A stretch of DNA of 64,000 bases from Daphnia pulex (GCF_021134715.1 NC_060021.1:3162001-3226000), one strand, 5' to 3'. Counted from the stretch's first letter, positions 27,481 to 39,989 are shown. Program-made: numbers and translations. Notes: generated by a model not told the origin, from the sequence alone.

Positions 27481-28121
27481 CAGACAGATTACGCCATCGG
27501 CTGAAAGAGCAGACGAACCTCCATTCCTCCCGTGAAAATTCCAATCATTTCATCCTGAAAGACACAGCCACAGGTAATATTTCGCCTTCGTTCAATACCT
27601 TTTATTCGTCTCATTGTTAGGCACCGTAGACATATTATACAACAGGCGCGAATGAAAGAAAAGAGGTAGGGTTGGGAATCGTTTAATTCGAGGTTCGAGA
27701 AAGACTAGAACGGTTACTTATTCACCGGCCGCGTCCGAGACAAGAGCTCGGTAAGATTCCACACAAACCTCTTTCCTCTCTCAGTACACATGTGCTTCGT
27801 CGCCATTGAGAGCTCGCCTCAGATCTAAGCAATTTATTCGGCAATGTTCAAGAACATTTTCCCCTTCTTTAATAAGGTCTAGCACATGTTTTGCCAATTG
27901 ATTCTCTCTTTGCTCTCTTTGCATTTGTTTCCATCTGTTGAGTCAGTAGCCCAGTACGATTTTTTGTTCAATACCACATTGGTTAAAGAAAAGGGGGAAC
28001 TGTTCTTGAAGACTGCCTTCGTATTCTCTTTGCTCACATTTTGTTTTTAACCATCTACACTGTTTTTGAATGCTTTTTGATTGATCGATAGTGTTTTGTG
28101 TTGCAGAATAAAATTACAGAA

Positions 28122-29578
28122 ATGACCAACAACAGTGAAGAACAGCAGACCTCATCTTCCACCGAGGAGACCATCATAGAGGTGGTGATTCAGCCACCAA
28201 CTCCAGAGGCCAAGGTGGAATGTGATGCTCTCCCCGCTGTGATCACCACTCAGCCAGTCCAGCCAATGCCTGAACACGATGACAGCATTGCTGTGGTTAT
28301 GTGGGAAGCCACCGTTACTGGTCGACGCCTCATCGACGAGATGGTCAACCTGGGATCATTCTACATGGCGCAGGGAGAGAAAGCAGAAGGGCATGATTTC
28401 AACGAGTACGTCATGCCGTATGGCAAGCTACCGCTGAACGTAATTCGCAACTACAATCTTCGCATCGTTGACACGGGTCGTTACCGCATGCTCAAGGAGA
28501 TCCGCAACAACAGAATGCTCAAGTCCAAGAGCGAGGTGGCCGCCTGCAATGATTTCGCCTCGTGGCTCATCAAGCTCCAAAAAGATAATTTCCCCGACAA
28601 GAAAATTGTCCTAGTCTTCTTTGAACCACGTCACTCCAAGATCCTTCAGCTATTCCAGGTATGTCGCCATTTAGTTTATATTATCAGACTCGTTTCTAAC
28701 TTTCACTCTGTTTTAGGCTTTGGAACGTTACCGTCTTCTTGATGATGTCAACAAGATTTTGCTTGGATGTGTCAATGGCTGGGATCTGCTCCGTCAACAG
28801 GTAATAACTGAAATATCGTAACACGTGAATCGGTTAGATATTCTTATCTTGCAATCGAAAACAGGTGCATGATTTGAAGGACGAACATCGCATGGTCCTT
28901 AAAGCTTTGGCTGATCACCACCTTGGAGTCGACACACCTTTGGAGAGCGCTGTTCAACGTGCTCAAGCACTTCACAAGATTCTTCGCAAGGTGCATGGCG
29001 GCCGCATCAACACTGGGGTACTTAAGGAGAACCTCATCAGTTGCGATCATTTGCTCGAACAAGTCAAGAAAATCAAAGAAGAATTGACCAAGGAGGCTCA
29101 ATGGAGACCGGTATTCGCTGACATGTTTCGCCAAGGTATCAAGCCTCGTCGGCGAGCTGGATTCCTCCGCCATATGCTCGTCGAGTCGGGCATCACCTAT
29201 GTAGGCCTTACGGAAACATTCAAGGTGAGTTTGTCTTCTTTTCAATTCTTAACCGGAAGAATCTAATTGAAATTTCTTTTGCAGGACAAGAAAGATGACG
29301 GTGTGGTCGAGGTCATCAAAGAGAACATCAAAGGCAAGAATGAAGCTGACGTGGAGGAAGTCATCAAGCTGCTGAATCAACACCTTGCGCAGCCAGACAA
29401 GCCCGTCCGACGCGGTAGCGGCCGTCGAGCACCCCGCACTCGTTCCCTATGCACCGCCACGGACTTGGAGAAGCAGCAGCCTGCGTCCAAGATCGAGCCC
29501 GAGGAAAACAACAACGACCCTGTCAAAGTGATTATGGATGTTATTCCCAGCACTCCTGCGGTCCTGTCCGAAGTTTAA
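28122..29578 (+). CDS. Exuperantia-like protein
   Basis: Four coding exons (28122-28658, 28717-28800, 28865-29224, 29285-29578), all joined in phase 0, give 424 residues. A non-coding exon ending at 27573 joins across a 533-bp intron to 28107, 15 bp before the ATG. The body matches Drosophila Exuperantia: VTGRRLIDEMVNLGSFY, a YVMPYGKLPL block, DTGRYRMLKEI and KSKSEVAACNDFASWL (exonuclease-like domain, about residues 60-190), then a helical SAM-like part (about 200-340) and a basic Gly/Arg tail (VRRGSGRRAPRTR). In flies Exu dimers bind bicoid mRNA and help its localisation in the oocyte; the exonuclease-like fold is inactive there. An RNA-binding role here is inference. The gene shows no damage. 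Confidence 0.85.
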
Positions 29579-29968
29579 AAAGTCCCTCGACTCGCCTGAA
29601 ATTACTTACTGCCTCCCAACCCCACTTCCCTTTTGTTTTTCACTTAACTTGTCTCGTTTTTGAGAAATTTTGATCTTTTTTTAAGTTTACAAGTCTTTCA
29701 CGAAACAAACTTGCTTGTCGCTTTTGGTTATGCTTTTCTTCTTACCAGAGATAACACTTGCAAAATTTATATATATACCAGGGAGCTTTTTGGTAATTGT
29801 TTCTAGTCTTCTACTAAAATCAATCCAGGGTGTATATGTGCGATGAAATTGTCTCTGCAGTGCCTTTGCAGTGCCTTTCATACTTGTGAGTTGATCTCAT
29901 GGAATGGAATACAAAATACTCTGAGGAAATTTATCGTCTTTTATTTTTTTTTCTTAACAAAATTCTTA

Positions 29969-30673
29969 TTATTCTTCATCTCTTATGCAACTATCGACCA
30001 TTTCTTTTAAGTTGGGATTCTCTAAGGCGGCGGCGACTCTTTCCTTGTCGTTGATTTGTTTATTGACTGGATGGGAATAAAGTAAAAGAATATTTTAATG
30101 AAAGCTTTTTTGAACATTTAAATATGGAATTAGGACTTACTCTCTTCTTCTGTGCTGTGTTTCCCCTCTGCAATAACTATGTCCAATTTAATCCTTTCCA
30201 CCACATTTTTCTGAATCTTGCCTCTCAGGCAGAGGCCAATAAGGCTTGCAAGTGAACAATGAGGAACTGTAGGATTGAAATCTATTCTAACCAAGTAACC
30301 ATTTTCCTCGAATGGTTGTACTTGAACAGATTCATCTGTAATAACCAACAGGTCTTCTAACGTGTTGGGCTTTTCAGGGTCTCTAATTGTCCTCAGCAAG
30401 TCTAAAATAAAAATCAATAAATGTTTTACCCTGTGGTGAAATATGATAAAGACGAAACAGACCAGTGATGATTTCTTTGATTTCTTGACATTGATTCTGA
30501 ACATTTGGTTCCTGTCTGCACGATGATGTCCAAATTGATCTGTCCTTCCAACTTGGCAAGTTCACTGGTGAACTTACGGTTACAGCCTTCTCTAATATCA
30601 CATTATTAACTGTTTCGGGAGGCGGTTTGCTCTCACTGCTACTTATCTTTTTCAGAAAAGACGTGAGGAACAT
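29969..30673 (-). CDS. CIAO2A: CIAO2A (FAM96A), cytosolic iron-sulphur assembly component
   Basis: Three exons (30463-30673, 30141-30401, 29969-30066) join in frame to 189 residues from the ATG at 30673. From about residue 72 it follows the MIP18/DUF59 family closely: [17 protein letters not shown], then [20 protein letters not shown] with the conserved reactive-cysteine [20 protein letters not shown] and [14 protein letters not shown] at the end. The phrase [11 protein letters not shown] and the ending favour CIAO2A over CIAO2B. CIAO2A works with CIAO1 in targeting Fe-S clusters, chiefly to IRP1. The N-terminal 70 residues are not conserved and the ATG choice is the least certain part. It is tail-to-tail with the exuperantia-like gene, about 390 bp apart. 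Confidence 0.92.
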
Positions 30674-30882
30674 TTCGACACTTTGATTAAGTACAGCAAC
30701 CAATTAAATCTTTATAGGACATGCAAGTTTACGCTATGCAAATGGTGGTTTGAATTATCTTTCTACAATTCCAATTAAGTACAAGAGTGAAAAAGACAAA
30801 CCAAAATAGTGAAAGAAGCAGATGAACGAGTTAACTACTGCACTTTTTTTTAATCAGACGTCACTTTGTTTACATGAAAAGA

Positions 30883-30893
30883 GCCATCTAGTG
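30883..30893 (-). promoter_or_regulatory. CTCF-like half motif
   Basis: GCCATCTAGTG, the reverse complement of the CACTAGATGGC core, lies between CIAO2A and the FEM1-like gene. Confidence 0.3.
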
Positions 30894-31148
30894 AACTGAA
30901 GTACAACAATATAGGTAAACCTTTTGGCGGGATTTTGACTGGTGCGAGTGCAGATCATTCAAGATTTCCGGATTTTTTAACTGGACTCTTTGAGTTCGCA
31001 TTTGTTACTTGAAATGAAACAAAGTAGAAATCTGTACTTTTCATGTGTGCACTAAACGAATTTATATTTTACAAAAATATAATAATCATCTGGTACACAA
31101 AAAGATTGGCATGAACTGAATAATAAAGAAATTGCGAAAATTCAGAAG

Positions 31149-32882
31149 TCAGCGCTTAAGCGCGCTGTGCCGAAGGATGAATGAATGCACTCTAGGCGGA
31201 AGTTGATTTCCAAGTGGAATTTTGTGTTGACGAAGGGACTGAGCGCAGTAACAAGACAGGGGCAAGACGGTATTGATCAGAGAGTTCAGATAAGAATTAA
31301 AATAATAGTCATGAAGGGAATGTTTCTTTCGCTGAATTTCCAAAAAATCGATCACTGTATGGCCTTCTGGTGTGGCTTGGTCGAGATGACCACCTGCTTC
31401 CACTAGTGATTGAAAAACATTTGACAGAGACTCGGAAGGAAAGTCGGCCGAGTCCAAGTAAGTCGAGAATCGAGTCCAGTTCCATTTCTCGGCTAAAATA
31501 TGAAGCGGAGTTTTCCCTTTTCTATCCGTGGCATTCGGATCGACCCCCATTTTCAAGAACAGTTTAATCAAACGTTGGGTATTGCTTTCGTATAACCACA
31601 CGGACCGATTAATTCCAGCATGTAAAAGACTGTGCGATCCACGGTGAACGTCTAGGGGAATAAATTGAGAAAGGCATTCCTCAAGTTGCTTGTGTTTTTC
31701 CTGGTTTAACCGGGGGAAACTCTTGAACAGCAGCGAAACAAAATCGTAGGCGCATATGTTCACTCTGTGAAGTCTATTGTGATCCTTATCATTCATTAGT
31801 GGAACTGGTAGTAGATTGGCTATGACGGTGCAGCATCCAATAGCTTTCAGAAGATTACCGGGAGTCAATTCCCGTCGTTCTGGGCTCTCCGCGGTCTCTT
31901 CTCGCATCCGTTCGAAACACTTTGACATCAGATCGAGTGTTTCGACGAAAATGTGAATACATTTGGGTGAAGATGCCGTCGAGCTGAACGATTTCGCCTG
32001 GTCGATAATGAGCAAGCAAATGTTGAACGCACGACTGGGTTCTTTTCGGTACGAGTTGCAGTCCCAGCCATACCGAATCAAATTAATTAGATGGAAGTAA
32101 TAGGGCCCATTATTCACTTGGCTGACGACTCTTTGGTTCACTAAAAGAGCCTGAACTCGAAGATAACATTGCCAATGAGAACTGGCGAGTCCCCAAGCTG
32201 GCGGACAGCCGTAAATGGACGATTCTTGCTCCATTAGTTCCAGTTCTTCTAAGGTTAGCACTTCGGAATTATCGGCAAATGCCTTAGCAGCCTCATCGGT
32301 GAAAACGTTAGGTGTTTTGGGGATGGCCCGTTCGCCTGTGGAGTAACGCAGTGCCATGGCATCCTTCCAGCACTGCAGTCCGTGATGGGGTGCCCACATT
32401 ACCTTGGATTGACTTTTCACTTGGATAAAGATAAAGGTGGCACCGATTAATTCCAAGGCATCGATTTTGTCTTGTCGAGGGATCGAGCTGGACTTGATAC
32501 AATTCCAAAGAAATTCCAACCAAAGGGGTTCGTCCCTACGTGGTTCCAGCAGCCAAGGATCAATCAAACACTCCATTACGTCGACGATGGAAATTTGGTC
32601 GGTTTGAATTTGACAAAAGGTAGAAAGGCACAGAGATCTACACTCTTTGTCACTGACACATTCTCTCAATATTCTAACCAAAAAGTCAATCACGTTATAA
32701 CGTTTTGTCTTGATGGCCGAAATTAAAAGAGTTTCACCTTGTTCGCTACTGGGTGTCGGTGTCCATATCTTTGTCATTACTTCCAACTTGCTGCAATTTT
32801 TGAATATTTCGCTTAGTTGAGTCGTGGAGTCGTTTTCGATCGCTTGCACAAAGAGATCTTGAACACTTTGCAAATAAGCCAT
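31149..32882 (-). CDS. FEM1-like ankyrin-repeat protein, intronless
   Basis: A single exon from the ATG at 32882 encodes 577 residues. A partial ankyrin unit lies at about residues 47-70 (GETLLISAIKTKRYNVIDFL) and a good one near 445-470 (GVDPNATDRKGKTPLHILAE), followed by the FEM1-type C-terminal half with SLVEAGGHLDQATPEGHTVI and the terminal LPLSCYCAQSLRQHKIPLGN block. FEM1 proteins are substrate receptors of CUL2 ubiquitin ligases that read C-terminal degrons. The usual long N-terminal stack of ankyrin repeats is mostly missing, so the degron pocket may be altered. The lack of introns suggests a retrocopy or an expanded paralogue. It has an upstream TATA box and an open frame, so it appears functional. 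Confidence 0.7.
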   Translation of the reverse strand: MAYLQSVQDLFVQAIENDSTTQLSEIFKNCSKLEVMTKIWTPTPSSEQGETLLISAIKTKRYNVIDFLVRILRECVSDKECRSLCLSTFCQIQTDQISIVDVMECLIDPWLLEPRRDEPLWLEFLWNCIKSSSIPRQDKIDALELIGATFIFIQVKSQSKVMWAPHHGLQCWKDAMALRYSTGERAIPKTPNVFTDEAAKAFADNSEVLTLEELELMEQESSIYGCPPAWGLASSHWQCYLRVQALLVNQRVVSQVNNGPYYFHLINLIRYGWDCNSYRKEPSRAFNICLLIIDQAKSFSSTASSPKCIHIFVETLDLMSKCFERMREETAESPERRELTPGNLLKAIGCCTVIANLLPVPLMNDKDHNRLHRVNICAYDFVSLLFKSFPRLNQEKHKQLEECLSQFIPLDVHRGSHSLLHAGINRSVWLYESNTQRLIKLFLKMGVDPNATDRKGKTPLHILAEKWNWTRFSTYLDSADFPSESLSNVFQSLVEAGGHLDQATPEGHTVIDFLEIQRKKHSLHDYYFNSYLNSLINTVLPLSCYCAQSLRQHKIPLGNQLPPRVHSFILRHSALKR

Positions 32883-33053
32883 GCTCAATACTATTTTGGA
32901 GACAAATTTAACAGCACTGAATTGTTGGAATTTTGGAGCGAATTCAAAAGAGAACGTGAGGACAACGACGATAGCTCACAACTATAGATGGACTGGATGG
33001 AGATTCTCTATAGCTTCTCTCGAATGCAATGAAGTTTCTAGAAATGAGTCGCA

Positions 33054-33063
33054 TATATTTATA
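33054..33063 (-). promoter_or_regulatory. TATA box of the FEM1-like gene
   Basis: TATAAATATA on the minus strand, about 180 bp upstream of the ATG. A start site would lie near 33030. Confidence 0.5.
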
Positions 33064-33378
33064 GGGTAAAATCCGGTAAAATCTTATCTGAAAAGATAAG
33101 AAAAATTCAAGGACCTCCGCCATAAGTAGGACCTATAGTCCATCTGATTCTGTCCAAGGTGAGTTTTTTAAAAGTTGACCCTGATTTTATACACAGCTGA
33201 CGCTGACCTACATTAAGCGCATGACTATATATTTTTTTTCGAATAATTCCCATGTGATATTGGGCCTAAGGATTATAGAGTTCTTTGACTTTCACATTTT
33301 TTTTTGTAAAAGGGCGCAGGTTGCGGAGGGTAACCTCATGATCTATATTTCAAAAAATTAATACCAATAATGGCATAT

Positions 33379-33650
33379 TTAATTTGAAATTTTGTTAGAG
33401 AAAATTTTACCTGCGTATACATGCAATACTTGACCTTGACGTAGCCTTGGTCGAAAAACACAAGGTATCGTTCTTGATTTAAAAACTTCCGTTAAAAACT
33501 TGGCTTCTTCACGGGCTTCTTCAGCGACTATACCAGCGTAATACGATAAAGGTTCCAGAAATTCATTATCGTCTCCGACATACTGGGCGATCCCACGAGC
33601 TCCCACAACGAACTGCACAGGACTTGGCTCAGCGCCAAGTATTTCAAAGG
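33379..33650 (-). CDS. Unidentified exon-like frame
   Basis: A minus-strand frame codes a protein-like stretch (VQFVVGARGIAQYVGDDNEF, then AEEAREEAKFLTEVFKSR and CVFRPRLRQGQVLHVYAG) and is followed by a GT donor-like site (GCAGGTAAAA). Composition and the absence of low complexity suggest real coding sequence, but I cannot name the family. Neighbouring exons are not apparent, so it may be another gene fragment. Confidence 0.35.
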
Positions 33651-34655
33651 GAATTTACGCGGTTGTTTATCAGCAGTATTTTCGAAACAGGTTTAGTAAT
33701 TTCTTAGTTATCTTATTTGATCTGGCGATAATAAATTAAACATTTGAGACAAGCATGCAATTTGTCTAGCAATTATTATAAAATGTTAGTTTTAAAAGTG
33801 TGGCTTTTTTTAAAACTTGAAAACTTCAAATCATGTGACACAATTTTAAAAAATGTCACAAATTCAAATCGAAGGAAATAAGCGTCTGCTAAGTAATAAA
33901 CAGATAACCATAAATATTGCCATCTAGTGTTAACAAAATTAATTTTCAAATTTTTTTTTAATAGGAAAATTTATCGTCCCCAACCTGTCCCCGGCTTAGA
34001 CGAAAACAAAATGACCCTTGTTATCCCACTCTCACTTGTTTGTTCTCTATGATCTTTACCATTTTAGTTATGTTTTAAATTTAGAAACAACCCGTTTCTC
34101 TCTAATCTGGGCTTAAAAATTTGATCTTGCTATGTAGGTGGTATTCATTTGGATTTTCCCTCACATAATATATTGGTCAGCCGTCAGTTATCATTCATTC
34201 AATTTTTTTAAAATTTATGTACACTTGACAGTATAATATGTCACTATAAAGAAGTTGAGTGCCTTAGAACTTTACCGGTGAGGCAGTTGAGTTAAAAAAA
34301 AAGAATTAAAAAAGGGGAATTTTTTTTAGAGGTGCATTTAATCTTCATCATAAATATCTAAATTAACGTCTTCATTCGACAGTGACACAATATCGACATC
34401 TTCTTACAACTCGAATTTCCTGAGAAGAGGTGATGTAAGAGCTAGATTAGATTAGCTCCCACACTAGAACAAGACGACAAAAGCTAGACATTTATCAAAT
34501 ATACAGAACGGTTAGAGTGATTACAGGAATATCAAGTCAATTATCTACCTTTTTGACTGGAACGTTCTCCTTTGTCTTCTTCAATCAGAACGGACAGCCG
34601 ATTGGTTTGCGGCTTAGTGAACTGCGAGCCGAAGTTGATGTCAATAACATGTCGC
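33651..34655. other. Intergenic, no gene seen
   Basis: AT-rich. Contains a CTCF-like GCCATCTAGTG at 33919-33929. No supported coding frame. Confidence 0.45.
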
Positions 34656-37600
34656 TCAAACCGATGAGGAAGCTCTTAATCGCGCCGAGGAATTTTGAAG
34701 AGAATCGTAGGAATCTAACTCCTCCGGACGCACCCAGTACGTCATAACGAGGCCTTTGCCTTTCAAGAACGTTTCGCCTCGCTTCTCACAGTGGATGCCA
34801 ACAGCTTCCAGTAATTTGGCCGTCTTTTCTGTAACCTAATCCAATCAGGTTACGGTGTAATTTTATTATATTGAAAGTATTTTAAACATCTTATTCGTTT
34901 ACTTGAATTTCACCCAATTTACTAGTGTACTCCAACCGGGATGCCATGTTGACCGTATCGCCCCAAATGTCGTAAAGCGGCTTTTGCGCTCCGACAACTC
35001 CTGCAATAACCGGATTCCTCGAATGACAACTATTCACAATTGCCAATATTAATTACATTTTTATAATCTAAAGCTAAATGATTGAATTATACCGCATCAA
35101 ACGCGCTGATGATCGAGTTAAGGACTCCTAAGCAACGATCGTCGATGTCATTTTCTGCGAAATAGTCCATAAAATTTGGAATAGAGGCAAACATGACGGC
35201 CACTCGTTTGTGTTCTTCGTGATACAGTTGTTCACTGCAGCGGGATGTATCTAGATAAACATCAGCTGGAAAAAATAATGATGTAGAAGGTGTTGTTCAC
35301 ACTTTTTAGAGATGGGATTCGATTAAAAATTTGCTTTACCAACGTGATGGGGCAAGATGTTTAGAAGCAACATCTTGTTGACGATTCTGGTGGTGTTATC
35401 TTCCTCCTGTTCATTGGCCAGCTGACGCTGCCACACGTAATCTAGCCGGTTGATGAATTCAATCTGTAAATCCAATATTAATAATCAAGTTAAATTTTAC
35501 TATTTTTCGATAGGTTATTGTGAAAACCTGACGGTCGGCCACGTGCAAAATCATGAGGATAGTCAACAGATATAAAGCATGACTGAGTTCCGGCTGAACA
35601 GATGGACTAGCTTGGCATAAGAGGCATTCTTCTCGACCATCATATAGCTGGAGAAAGAAAAACAATCAATGATTTTTAATGGTAAAGATTGGTTATTAAG
35701 ATTAGGAAAGATTAAGGTTAAGTGTCGTTTACCGGACATATTTCTATGTAGATGTTCACTGTCATTACTGTGTATATGGCTATGAAGTTGCATAAAAGCT
35801 AAATTTCAATGCGAAATGGATGCGGTAGAAGCTGAAGACTACGGACTTCGTCAAGGCGCATACGTATGTAAAGTACTACCAGAAACTCGACCAGAAAATC
35901 AGACAAATGTTTAGGGAATGACGAGCAGTCCAGTAAGTGATCGGTTATTACCCAGAGGTAAATGCGAGAATCTTGGAAGTTGCACTGGCCGGTCGCATTC
36001 TCTGTCATTGCTTTTGATGTATTATTTGATTCTTTGACATGGTCCTACAGTAAACAAATACAGAAATAAATTTAAAAAAATGATTAATTATTTAAACTCA
36101 GATTAAATAAACATACCAGATCAACTAGACCACAAGCACCAACGGCCACCGTAACCACGAGAAAGATAAGGGTCCGGGTCGTTAGGGATGAACAAAAAGA
36201 ATCCAGCTTGAAAAACGCTGCTGAGACGGTCGAGCTGGATCGGCTCGGGAGAAACAGAGAGGCTTTCAAATACATTTTCCGGGTCGTCGTTAATAGAGTT
36301 CCTACTGTAGTACCAAATCTGGGGCACCCACAAGCACATGCCAACTAACACCACAATAATCAAGGCTATCCCAAAGGCCAACCAGAATGTCCGGGGGCCA
36401 CTAGACACAAAAAAAGATAAACCAAATGGCCAGTAGCAAGTACGTATTTCCCTTTTTTTATTACCTACTATAGAGAGTGAGCTGAATGGTCATGATCCCA
36501 ATCAGAACTGGAATGGCACCCAAGACGTAAAGGTTGAACAAAGGATCCGGACGCTGCAAAAAAGGAAGTTCCCAGGATCGGTTGAAGAAGAAAAGAAAAA
36601 GGTTGACGTGCGATTCCTGGTCCGGAGTCGCCCTGGATCGTCTTCTTATAAGTATTGATATGATTATGACAACCAAGCTCCTAATCCTCCTATGAAAATA
36701 CAAAGTAATCTTTTGAAACTAACCTGACTTTTGATAATAACATGGATTCGATGGATTTTTCCATCTTAGAATCGGCTTGGTCCATCATCCGCCGGAAACT
36801 GACTAAAGTGTTGTCCATCAAAACTGCACCCCGTCGTGAGGTGTTTTCACCAGTCGTCGATCGCCTCTGTTGTATATTCAACCAAAGGTAAACTATAAGT
36901 TCAACTACTAAATTTCAATTCGCTAAAGATGGCAAACCCTGGCAAAGACGTCTTCCAGTTCCGCTAGCCACACTAGATTTCCTGGGATTTTTCACTAGCC
37001 GGATGTAAATTTCCTCAGAATGTTCGTCACCTGTCGCTAGTGATGACTGTCGCATTTTCTGTCAGCCAAACCGAAATGGAAAGATTTTATTAGTAATAAA
37101 GAAAAAAAAAAATACTTTCAAGCAAGTCGTCTAAATGCTTCGTCTACCGCATAGATGTGACGTAATGATGACGATGGCGGAATACGGTAAGCAACCGCTA
37201 CTGGAAGGCTTGGCGGGAGTCAATCGTAGAGACTGTCAAGCGATGAGTTTTCAATTTTCAGCATCGTTATTGAGTTAATTGTTTGTTTCACAGTCAACCC
37301 AATGATTTTTTGTGGAAGCTACTTCATAACTCATAAGTCATAGCAACAACAGCGTTCATACGGGGAAGCGATGCGAAAGGATCGGCTTTAACTTTGATCC
37401 TTTAGACTCCAGATTCCTTCGATTGATTGGCGTTGGTTGAAACGACTAGAAAGGTCTCAATTCCCAGTTTTGCCAGGTAAGTATCACGTTTCATTCCGTT
37501 CCCGGGATTAAATTGATTAGAATCCCCCAGCAGATTCTTGGTTGCACACATCTAACAAAGAAAAAAGACAGGAAGGGAATTTAATGAGACGTGTGATAAC

Positions 37601-39053
37601 TAACCGAATGAGGTGAGAAATAAGCAATGTCAATTGACTATAACAGCTATCTCTAGAAAAATTTCACATCAAGAACTTTATACAATGATAAAACACATAC
37701 ACATCTATGTCTGAATCTAATATAACTCTAAAATATAACATAAGCGAAGGAGTCGTATGGAACATTTTATACCCAGCTATTACCGATTGTTTGATGTGAT
37801 TGGCGATGATCACGTCACGGGTCCAGATATCAAACTGCCACTTGCGAAGGCAGACCACTGATAACGCTGCTCGCTGCTACTATGAATGCCGATCCGTATG
37901 TCCACATCCACTTGGCGATCCTCTCTAATCATATCGAGAATTAGTTTGTTTGTTGCTTTTCCAAAACACACAGTAGTTCTCAATAACTAATTCCGCCGTT
38001 TCTTGTTCAGTATCCCGGGTATTATTACCTAATTTGGCGATAGATTTCAATCATCTTGAATCCCATTCCGACAAAATTCTTAGCATGGGTGGTGGTCGAG
38101 TCCGGTATTCTAGACACGCAGCAATAACAGTCACCGAGGATTTTAATTCTTAAACAATCGATTTCCTATTTTAAAATTTTTTTAATTGAAGGGAAGACAA
38201 AATAATCAAATGAAAATTTGTTTACTTTGGCAGCCTCGTTGAATTTGCCAAAAAATTCGTTGAGCATGGAGATGAGGCTGGACGCCGAGAGGGCTGCAGT
38301 CAACAGAGTAAAGTTGACGATATCGGCGTAAAGAACACTGACTTCCGGATCATCTCGACGTGTAACTGTCTGGTATGAGAAACAAAATAAGCGATTGGAT
38401 GATTATTCACAGAAAGGCAAAAAGTGTATCATCGCGTTCCACTCACTCGAACGGTTTCCTGGACGACGGCGACATTTTGGATCTCGTCATCAACTAGACT
38501 TCCTCTCTGATGTCGGTGCCCACGTCGTGGGCGATGTGTTTGGGCAAGATGGACAGCATCAGCTGTTCTTCTTGACTCTTCTCGTAGTCCAATTTGATGG
38601 TGGACTCGATGCACCAGCGACGGTCGAGAAAGGCCCATCTCAGCGTAGTCTCGTTCAGGCAATTGGTGAAAATGCCGACAACGTTGGCTGTCAGATAAAA
38701 TCCGACATCAGCCATGATCAGAGAAATGTCAACTTCGTTGTTGACCGATTTTCTCGTCTGAAAGAGTAACGCGTTCGCTGTCAAGTGAACGATAGCGACG
38801 AAAAAGCCGATTAACATTGTCGGTAGCAAATTGTAGGCGGCCAGGATCATGTAGAGAGAAGCAGGAACCTGAAAAATGAAGACTGTAGTAGAAATATCTA
38901 AACGATGATTAACATTGATAAAAATAAACAATTCTCTTTGATTTCACCTTCGTCTGGAGTTGTGATAGGCGAACCAGAGGTCCTGCCCGAGATCCACTGC
39001 GACGAGAACGAATGTTAGGACAGCGGACCGCGACGGTGGCCAGAAGTGACAAC
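34656..39053 (-). pseudogene. Membrane adenylate cyclase, 5'-truncated and probably decayed
   Basis: Minus-strand exons follow the class III transmembrane adenylate cyclase layout. A membrane exon is at 38948-39053 (LVAVDLGQDLWFAYHNSRR). The next, 38447-38868, has the membrane end and LMLSILPKHIA. C1 exons are 38226-38369 (VSVLYADIVNFTLL) and 38029-38165 (LRIKILGDCYCC), and a third near 37790-37940 has LRKWQFDIWTRDVIIANH. The linker exon near 36730-36880 holds MDQADSKMEKSIESMLLSK, and membrane segments follow at 35500-36700. C2 exons lie around 34900-35460 ([20 protein letters not shown]) with the last at 34656-34835 (ETFLKGKGLVMTYWV). The first membrane helices and N-terminus are absent; INTS7 fragments lie where they should be. 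Two frame breaks are visible, near 38495 and near 37880. Both metal-binding Asp motifs of C1 (ADIV, LGDC) remain. Confidence 0.75.
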
Positions 39054-39349
39054 CTAAGAAGATGTTGACATAGTTCAGAATTAAGTATCCTCAAAATCAT
39101 CAGTACAGTTATGGTGGTAATAATGATACATGCAAGAAAAAAAATTACAGGATGAGAATCAAACTTACAGCTGAACAAGTTTTCGTCGAACGGAAGAAAA
39201 CCACAATGGCGGCCGGTTGCTATGAATAGCGACCAATGCTGCAGATGCGGACAATGGCGGCCGGTTGAGTATTTCCGATGGTAGCCAGAGCCTGTCACAG
39301 CAGGACTAACATGGAACCGGAAGATTGAGGCAACAAGCGAATGAGGCAA

Positions 39350-39540
39350 TCAATGATGGTGGCGCTGATTTCTGGCGACACGACTCAGCTGGGCGGCTGA
39401 TTTCAACGCATTCTTGAGTTTCCTCTCTTCGGTCTTTCCCAATAAGCAGAGGCCAAATATGAGCGATTCAACAGCATGGGCAGCGTCTTGGCTTTAATCG
39501 GGCGCTGAGGACGAAAAAGAATATTGTTTGCTAGATATAA
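39350..39540 (-). pseudogene. INTS7 fragment (downstream piece)
   Basis: The minus strand reads HAVESLIFGLCLLGKTEERK and LKNALKSAAQLSRVA, then after a frame change ISATIIDCLIRLL. These resemble the segment of Integrator subunit 7 around the GLESLLVLC and ALNCMVKLAKG blocks. It continues the INTS7 exons at 40990-41585 after interruption by a transposon. Confidence 0.5.
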
Positions 39541-39989
39541 CTACAAGTTGAACAAGTAGCTGAACTGCTTTTGCTGCATCAGATTGGTCACAAGTGTAGC
39601 AACACTGATTCCAAATCAAGTGTAACTTTGTATCTAAAATCATGGCATAAAATAATGGGTGAAAATGTTAACAACCCAGGTAGCACACAGAGCTGTTACA
39701 GACTCATGTAACCGATCTGTTTCACATACTTGTGAAACAGGTCCGTATCAGGCTTGTTACATCTCTGTTTTACAGGAAATTTGTCTGGAATTGCTCTGTT
39801 TTACAGGATTTGGTAAAAGTTTGTTTCACAGATCTGTTATCTTTCTGTAATACATAAATCTGGTTTTTAACTGTACTACAGACATGTTACAGATCTGTTT
39901 TTTACTTGAGAAAATTGTTTCTGATTTAGCTCTGTTTCCCATGTTTGTCACTTGTCTGTTTTTACTCTGTATTACCCAGTACAATATGT

